From the NCBI RefSeq assembly GCF_013373865.1, contig NC_050473.1:16345597-16409596 (forward strand): DNA of 64,000 nucleotides, given 5' to 3'. This document shows, piece by piece, positions 57,601 to 64,000 of this stretch. The notes beneath the pieces were generated by a model. The model did not search any database. It worked only from the letters and a program-made list of their open reading frames with translations, and was not told the origin of the DNA. Numbering within the stretch: position 1 is the first letter of the stretch; every line of letters begins with the position of its first letter. Made by a program: the position numbers and the translations under genes. This DNA is from Monomorium pharaonis. Lineage: Eukaryota > Arthropoda > Insecta > Hymenoptera > Formicidae.

Positions 57601-57719
57601 TCGAAGTTGGTCGAATGGCATTACAGAATTACAGAAATTATTTTAAAAAATGAAATAATCTTAAGTGTATTGAATTCTCATTCACATATAATCGTCTGAC
57701 TATTGATCAAATTTTTACC
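54673..57719. other. Intergenic DNA between the P450 and coiled-coil genes
   Basis: The first few hundred bases contain the P450 promoter; no TATA box stands out. The rest holds the MITE-like element 54946-55397, then AT-rich DNA, then a moderately CpG-rich patch at about 57020-57350. No supportable gene. Confidence 0.65.
54946..55397. mobile_element. MITE-like element with terminal inverted repeats and TA flanks
   Basis: The left end GGGTGTCCCATTTTAAT and the complement of the right end, CCGGATGTCCCATTTTAAT, are nearly identical. Similarity continues inwards (CAATTTTCTCCAAAATTTTT against CAATTTTCTTTAAAATTATT, then AAAATTGTTTCA on both), so the terminal repeats are about 100 bp long. TA dinucleotides flank both ends (54944-54945 and 55398-55399), as expected of a Tc1/mariner-type target duplication. 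It has no open frame; at 452 bp it is non-autonomous. Confidence 0.75.
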
Positions 57720-57725
57720 TTTATT
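57720..57725 (-). terminator. Candidate poly(A) signal of the coiled-coil gene
   Basis: Minus-strand AATAAA 138 bases beyond the TGA stop at 57863. Confidence 0.45.
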
Positions 57726-57862
57726 TTGTACACTGTAAAAAGAAGTGTAAAAGAAGAAATAACAAAAAGAATATTTTGTCTCGTTACTGCATGTCCAACA
57801 ACAAGAATTTGCCTGAAGCATGCGCCGCACTTGACATGCCCGTTGATCTCGGAAAGAAAACA

Positions 57863-58204
57863 TCACGTCGAATCGTCCATGGTGAGGTGGAGAGCCAAGT
57901 TGCGTCTTTTTTCGAGATTCATCCGATCGGCGATTCGAATCAGGTTTGCCTGCTCGAGACGAAGAGCCCGTCTTAATTCCTGCAGCTTCCACCCCGCTTC
58001 AATTTGCTTCTCGGCTATTTGCTTCTGCAAGGCGGCGATCCGACGGTTTAAGGCATCGTAATCCGCCCGCAGCCGATCGTCACCATGGTCCCGGTTAATC
58101 GCCGATCGATCGTAGGCCGCAGGACTGCTATCTTGTTGCACCATGTTTGAAGTCAACATACAGATCTTATCGTGCAGCTCGGCCAGTTGCGTTAGTGTCA
58201 AAGA
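57863..58204 (-). CDS. Coiled-coil gene exon 7 (terminal)
   Basis: Acceptor GTTATCTCCAG above 58204, phase 0 in, TGA at 57865-57863. Encodes 113 residues: SLTLTQLAELHDKICMLTSN, a charged linker, then a helix ALNRRIAALQKQIAEKQIEA and LRRALRLEQANLIRIADRMN. Confidence 0.85.
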   Translation of the reverse strand, partial: SLTLTQLAELHDKICMLTSNMVQQDSSPAAYDRSAINRDHGDDRLRADYDALNRRIAALQKQIAEKQIEAGWKLQELRRALRLEQANLIRIADRMNLEKRRNLALHLTMDDST

Positions 58205-61200
58205 CTGGAGATAACAGATGCAAGTATTTTAGCAGACAAGTTATTTCCGTTTTAAGTTTTCAAGATTCATTTCTTGTTTATTAGTATGTATAGATATATA
58301 CATATATATATGCTAGTTAAAAGCTTTAAAAATTATTTTGACAATATATTGATATTTATCTACCTATATCTGTCTACATATATATTTGTAAATAAATGAA
58401 TAAATATATATTGTTAGAATAACTCTTTATTTTACGCGTATATAGACAACATACTTTTTCATTTGTTTATTACAAGTAATGCGCGTCGATAGAAAGAGAA
58501 AAATCATCGTGAGATTTAATAGATATAAAGAAACCCAGGGTATCAAAATGAACTCTTATCACCGCACGTGCGTACCTTCAACCAAGATTCAGGGTCAAAA
58601 GCTGCAAGCTCATCGCCATTATCCACACCTGCAACCTTGGTAACTTCCACACCGAGCTCCTGGGGAAACGATTCATTTCCGGCGTTAATATGCGAGTCGG
58701 AAAATTCAAATTATCCTTCGGATAAATCATCAAACAGGACGCGTTATTAAACTAACGCTACCTGTTATTAGCCTCACCGATAATTGCTTTATGTAATTCT
58801 CATTGTCCCTCTTGCATTTACTGAGCAGTTTTAGCAGTCTATCGATATCCTGCACTTCGATCTCCGCCAGGTAGATATTCTCGGACAGCTTTTGCGATTC
58901 TCTGAATAGCTCCACGATGGATGGCACGGTCCAGCGCTCGATCTCAAAGTCGTCGTCTAGCCTCGTCGCCATTGTCGGTCTTGATGGAATTTTGCCGTCC
59001 ACAAATTGTATATAATCACGCACGCGTTGCACGGCTGTTGTATTGCGAGAACAAATGCGGAATCAACTTGCAGAAATTATGTAATCAGAGTTTGTTTGCG
59101 TTGCATACATTTTCTACGTATCGTGAAAATTTCTCTAGATATTGTTAGCTTTCTGCGGAAAATTACGACTTTTGTGTCGACGTCGCGTAATTAATAGAAC
59201 ATAACGATTTGCAAAATGTTGCCTTCGGGTGTCGCAAAGCGTTTGTGGAAACGCTTAACTTATTAAGATATTAGCCGGACTAATTACGAGCCATGAATAA
59301 GGAAATCCGCGTTTCTACCGCACGATAAAAACTGTCGGAGTGACAAAACAGTTGGAAAAGTTTTTATGCGAGTTTTTACCGTCATATTGCTTTTCAATTT
59401 GCTTCTTCAGTAATTCATTCGCCTTAACGAAGTCGCCGCATTCATCCGGTTTAATCACGCCAGCCTCTGGAATTACAAAGATGCCTTTTCTTTTAATGCG
59501 AGCGCGGCCGACAAAATTCAATAGTTAGGAAAAGGGCTCGCCAAAAACCACCGAACGAATGAAACGCATTACACGACTAAATTATGTTCATTGATTTAAA
59601 ATTAGCCACGCTAACATTTTCCAATAATATTTTGGAAAAAAAAAAAAAAAAAAAAAACTACGTACCTCCGACGTACTCCTTAACTTCGTCGCCGACTCGC
59701 TCAGGATAATGTTTTATTTCGTCCTGCCACGCTTTCAATTGACCTAGTTCTAATTCGAGACCTTTATTGATCATATTTAATTTATTATTCTCTTCCGCCG
59801 CGTGCTTTAAATCTTCCCTCGCCTTGTCTATCTCGATCATCAATTTCTTCAATTCATTTTCAAGTCTGTCGATATCGTCCACATCCCCTGTAAAATCACC
59901 TTTCGATTTCTCGATATTCTCTTTTAATTTATTGATCTCATTCCGCGCTCTTCTTAGCTCATCCCGCAATTCCTCGTTTTCTATCGTTAACTTCTCTAAA
60001 TCCTGCCACTCTTTATCATGCTTCGTCAAATCTTTCCTCAATTCACCATTTTCGACTTCAATCTTCTCAGAACCTTTCTGCATCGCTAAAGCTCGATCTT
60101 CCGAAGCGGCCAATTCGATAGTCAGTCGTTTGTTGTCCTCTCTGCATCTATTCAAATCCTCTTGCAATTGGGCCAGTGTATTCTTTAAGGTGTTCAATTC
60201 TTTTAAGGCGGCGCTCTCGTCCGCTTTCTCTGCATCCAGATCTTTAATTAAATCATCAAGCTGCGCACGTACGTCGTCAGCCTTTGAAACCGCTGCCTGA
60301 CCTCTCACATCGTCCCTCTCTTTTTCCAGTCTCTTTTTCTCATTCGACAAGTCAACAATCTGTTCATCCAAAGATTTAATCCTCGTTTCGGCATCGCCGA
60401 GTATTTTCTTCAATTCATCGATTTTTGCCTTTAACTCGCTATTCTGATTCTCGGAGTTATCGAGGTCATTTCTCGCTTTTGTTAAATCCAACTTGAAGGA
60501 ATCGAGTTCTATTGCTATTTTAGTATTTTCGATTTTCAAAGTGGCATTCTCATTCTCCAGTGCAGCATATCGTTTATTCACATCTTCATGCTTCAGTCTT
60601 TCATTTTCCACGCGCGTCTCATCCAGTGCTGCCTTTAGCTCCATTAGTTCACCGCTTAGAACGATCGCCTTTTTCTCGACAGCTTCTTTCTCAGCTTTAA
60701 CCGACACAACTTCTTTACCTAATCCACTCACTTCGGCTCGTAAACCATCTAACTCGCTCAGAAGTGCCGTCTTTTCCTCCAGCAACGCAGCCACGTGATA
60801 TTGCAATGCGTTCACCTTGTTCTGCGCGTCGATCGATGTTTTCTTTAAATCCTCTACTTCACGCTTCAGGTTGCCATTCGCCAATTCAAGAGCGTTTAAA
60901 TTCTTCTGCAGATTTTTCAACTCCGCTTTCAACCCATCGTTTTCCGATTGGCTAGCTGATAATTCCAATCTAATTTTTTCTGATAATGCCTGCTCACCCA
61001 TCAGGCTGGACTCCAGACTTTTAATTGCAGCTCTCTGCTCGTCGCCCTCGCCTTTCAGTTTGCCAAATTCTTCCTCGAATTTCTGTCGTTCTTTCCTCAG
61101 ACTCGTGTTCTCCAGTTTCAAACCATTCACTTCGAATATCAGTTTATCCGATTCATTTTTCAATTCGTTGTTCTCGGCTGCTAAGGTATTCGTTTTCGAT

Positions 61201-63980
61201 TTTAATGTGTCATTGTCCGTTCTTAAAGCTAATACCTCAGTTTTCGTATTTTCAAGCTCTGCTTTTAATGCTGATATTTGGCGCGTTAGGCTGTCCTCCT
61301 TATTTCTTATTTTGTCATTTTCCGTTCTTAATTTATTTAATTCGGATTTCAATAATTTAAGTTCCTCTTTTAAAGCAACGTCTTCATCCTTAACTTTCGT
61401 CAGTTCCTTCATAGCCTCTTCTTTAGCAGATTTTTCAGCGAATGAAGACAGACTCAGTTCTTTTAACGAATTTTCAAGTTCTGCGATTTTTCCATTGAGC
61501 TTAATCCTCTCATTTCTAAGATTCGTTATCTCCTTCTCTAATGCTTGATGCTCAACCTATGAATTTTAATATGATTATTATCAAAAGCACAAGAAGTTAC
61601 AGGAGAAATGCGTAATTAATTATCTCTACCTTACAGACGTTTAAAGCTTCTTTTGTCTTTTCAATCTCGGCGGCAAACTTATCTGCGTCCAGTTTAAGCT
61701 TGCAATTTTCCAAGTTCCGTTGTTCAATATCTTCTTCCGCCTTAGATAATTTCGATTGAAGATCTGATATAGCCGGTCTTAAATTATTAATCTCGCTCGT
61801 CATCTCAGCATTCGCGTCCCTTAGGCTCAACGATTCCTCGCCCAGATTCAACAGTTCGCGCTTGAGGGCGTCTCTCTCTTCTTTCAGAATATTATTTTGC
61901 TTCTTCATCTCATCGATCTTCGAGATCAAGTTTTTCATCTCGCTCTTTAACGCCGTTAATTCCTCCTGAATGTCTCGTTTAGCAGCACTTTCTAAATTTA
62001 GATCTAGTTTCAGCTTTCCGATCTCATTTTGCAAAGCGTTGATCTCATTCTGCATCCTGTCCTTACCAGTCTGTAAACTAGCGATCTGAGCCTCGAGCAA
62101 CTTAATCCGATCCCTAGCGTCGTCGAGTTGTCCTCTTAATTTGTTTACTTCTTCCGTCGTTGAATTTATTTGTTTATTCAGTTCATTTAGTTTCGCGTTT
62201 AACCTATCATTTTCGTTTCTGCAGTTATTCATTTCCGATTTAATATCCTTGTTCTCTGCTTCCGTTCGGTGAACATCTGCCCTTAACTGTTCATTTATAA
62301 CTTTTGCCTCTTTCAGTTTATTATTTAATTCAGCTACTTCTCGCCGCAAATCTGCAACTTCGTTATTTGCTTTCATCAATTTGTTGCTCGTATTATCCAC
62401 TTCCTTTTTCAGAGTTTCTATTTCGGACGATAATTTTGTTAGTTGTTCTTTCCCATCATCTACTTCTTCTAACAATTTTCTGTTCTCCAACTTCAACTTT
62501 GCCATTTCGCTCTGTAACGTATTGAAGTCCACAAGTAGCTCGTTATTATTTACATTAGCTTTCTCCAATTCTTTTATAAGAACTTCATTCTCAACTTGGA
62601 ATTTGTTCAATTGTTTCTTTGCGTCGTCTAACGCTACATTTGTCTTAGACAAGTCGTCTTTAAGAAGGCCATTCTTGGATTTCAAGTTGTCTCTTTCAGT
62701 CGATAGACTGTCTCTTTCGGTTTTAACAACAGCACTTTCGTCCTTCAGATTATCGTTCTCAATCTTTAATCTATCCATTTCTTGTAGCAGTCTATCGAGG
62801 CCATCCTTCAATGCAACTCCTTCGGACTTTAATTGATCCGTCTCCGCCACTCGCTTTTCTAATTCATTCCTTAAATGCTCATTCTCGGATAATAATTGCT
62901 CTATCTTTGCCTTAATATTATTATTTTCTCCTCTCGAAGATTCCAGCTCCTTAATCATGTTATCAAGATTGTTTTTCAAAGCAACATTTTCTTCTTTAAG
63001 TTCGTTAGTCTCCAATTTAGCATTTTCCAATGTCTCTTTCAAGAATTCATTCTCGGCCCCGAGACTATGCAAATCGCCCCTCATGCCCCCCAGCCGTTTT
63101 TGCGCCACTTGAAATTTTTCTTCCTCGAGACGCAGGTCAACGTTCAACTTATCGATCTCGTTCCTCAACTCGTTATTTTCCTCCCTCGTTCCTCTCAGTT
63201 CTTCGTGTGTTTTTTGAATTTCCCTATCCAACAATGCATTCTTGGTATTTAATTCGTCGCGTTCGGATTTCACTGTCGCAACGTGCTCTTTCAGAGACTC
63301 GTTCTCGTTGCGCAGTTCATTTATTTGACGGTTTCTCTCGGCCGCCACACCCCGTATCTTCTCCAGTTCATCGAGAAGTTCCTTTTTCTCCGTCTCAAGA
63401 TTATACAGCTGGGTCCTCATATCTTCGATCTCGCTCCGCAACTTACTCACCGCGAGTTCCGACTGCCGCAGGCTTTCGCGTAGCTCCGTAATCTGCGAAC
63501 AAACACCCAATCGTCATGAATACTACTGCGAAGTTTTGGACAAGTATAAACATTCTCTAACATTTGTCTCATCTCGACGAAACAAAAATCTACGTGTCGG
63601 CATAAAATATTCATGACTTCTGTTCTTAACGTATCGTAAACGCGACCACCAACTACCGAGCATTTACAAACATGGAGAAATAAAGAGAAAGATGCCTTAT
63701 CGTCAAGTACCTCAGGATCTTCTTTCTCCTTAGCCACTGTAATCGTAGGACTGACGATCAACTGGTCCAAATCTAACGTCGGTGCCGCTTTCAGTTGCTC
63801 GAGTTCGCTTCGTAGAGCCTCCGCGTAAGCTGTCTTCTCGTCCAAATGCGTTTTCAATTCACTCAGGAGCGTCTTGCAATTACGTAGCTGGCTTAACAGT
63901 GCCGACATGTCCGTTTCTTCCTGATCTGTGGGTAAAGGGAGAACGCTCTCATCTGAGACCGGTGTAACAACCTCCTTCAT
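57863..63980 (-). CDS. Large coiled-coil protein, at least 1597 residues, 7 exons, 5' end possibly beyond the window
   Basis: Exons of 270, 1863, 1891, 87, 257, 84 and 342 nt join in phase to 1598 codons with stop. Residues about 90-1340 are one almost unbroken heptad array rich in Leu, Glu, Lys, Asn and Asp, with motifs of the type ENDxLKxE repeated throughout and only one clear charged break near GDVDDIDR. The N-terminus is acidic and Ser/Pro-rich with a short coiled coil. The C-terminal 260 residues (from about 1371) are helical but less regular. No kinase, motor, GRIP, CAP-Gly or membrane segment is seen. The architecture suits a rod-like scaffold of centrosome, Golgi or cytoskeleton, but low-complexity coiled coils mimic many families and I cannot name it. 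The frame is open from the ATG at 63980 to the window edge, so the true start may lie outside. Introns 58205-58569 and 59035-59379 hold nothing notable. Confidence 0.82.
58576..58659 (-). CDS. Coiled-coil gene exon 6
   Basis: 84 nt (28 codons), phase 0 at both ends, acceptor TTTCCCCAG, donor GTACGC. Encodes ELGVEVTKVAGVDNGDELAA and FDPESWLK. It is short, but the splice sites and phase link it cleanly to both neighbours. Confidence 0.75.
58778..59034 (-). CDS. Coiled-coil gene exon 5 (or first exon of a separate small gene)
   Basis: As an internal exon it uses acceptor ATACAACAG above 59034 in the phase required by exon 4, and donor GTGAGG. Encodes VQRVRDYIQF..., then MATRLDDDFEIERW and a helical region (SIVELFRESQKLSENIYLAE). 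The ATG at 58972 could instead be the start codon of an independent gene of 206 residues made of exons 5-7. Confidence 0.7.
59380..59466 (-). CDS. Coiled-coil gene exon 4
   Basis: 87 nt, phase 1 in and out, acceptor GTAATTCCAG, donor GTAAAA (weak). Encodes EAGVIKPDECGDFVKANELL and KKQIEKQYD. If the weak donor is skipped the frame runs on to a stop at 59315, which would end the protein here. Confidence 0.7.
59666..61556 (-). CDS. Coiled-coil gene exon 3 (second rod segment)
   Basis: 1891 nt, phase 0 in, phase 1 out. The acceptor TTCATAG above 61556 adds 48 codons upstream of the first in-frame ATG. About 630 residues of continuous heptads. Donor GTACGT is followed by a 20-base A run on the + strand, a pyrimidine run in the intron sense. 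Confidence 0.9.
61630..63492 (-). CDS. Coiled-coil gene exon 2 (first rod segment)
   Basis: 1863 nt, phase 0 in and out, acceptor TTGTTCGCAG, donor GTAGAG after ALNVCK. 621 residues of heptad coil beginning ITELRESLRQSELAVSKLRS. Two neighbouring blocks 56 residues apart are clearly related (ETNELKEENVALKNNLD and ETDQLKSEGVALKDGLD), which points to internal duplication. Confidence 0.92.
63711..63980 (-). CDS. Coiled-coil gene exon 1 as far as visible
   Basis: 90 codons from the ATG at 63980, ending KEKEDPE before GTACTT, phase 0. It begins MKEVVTPVSDESVLPLPTDQ, then SALLSQLRNCKTLLSELKTH. No stop occurs upstream in frame before position 64000, so the exon may extend further and this Met may be internal. 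Confidence 0.75.
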
Positions 63981-64000
63981 TGAACGACGAATTTGCGTCA

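Overview
The window looks like an arthropod, most likely hymenopteran and possibly ant, nuclear genome fragment. It has short coding exons with GT-AG introns, one intron of about 20 kb, many dinucleotide repeats (CT, GT, GC), AT-rich intergenic DNA alternating with CpG-dense blocks, a sidestep-family gene and a CYP6-type P450. Family assignments were made by reading motifs; no database was searched.

Every gene I can support is on the minus strand. From the left: (1) one terminal coding exon (568-797) of an unidentified gene, helical and possibly histone-fold-like. (2) A complete 9-exon gene (10759-40285) whose reading phases join without error into 865 codons. It has a signal peptide, five Ig domains, an FN3 domain, a TM helix and a cytoplasmic tail ending in a PDZ-ligand-like tetrapeptide, and I recognise it as a sidestep (Side) family receptor. 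Its first intron alone covers 19862-40203. (3) A complete 5-exon CYP6-like cytochrome P450 of 500 residues (51919-54672). (4) A long coiled-coil gene of at least 1597 residues (7 exons, 57863-63980) that may continue past the right edge. Its last three exons might instead be a separate 206-residue gene.

The roughly 11 kb between the 5' end of the Side-like gene and the 3' end of the P450 gene contains the most unusual DNA. A minisatellite of about 3.5 kb with an 11-bp unit (45553-49059), next to a long GT tract, lies between two direct copies of a sequence that looks like a Helitron 3' terminus: a GC hairpin, about 9 nt, then CTAG followed by T. I think the array sits in or beside a Helitron/DINE-like non-autonomous element. 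Other repeat structures are a 452-bp TA-flanked MITE-like element (54946-55397), a 154-bp near-perfect hairpin inside the Side-like first intron (33995-34148), and two diverged copies of a ~115-bp hairpin repeat at 6.6 and 7.3 kb.

The genes do not form a pathway: an axon-guidance type surface receptor, a detoxification or oxidative enzyme and a structural coiled-coil protein happen to be neighbours. I found no tRNA, rRNA, CRISPR or viral gene.
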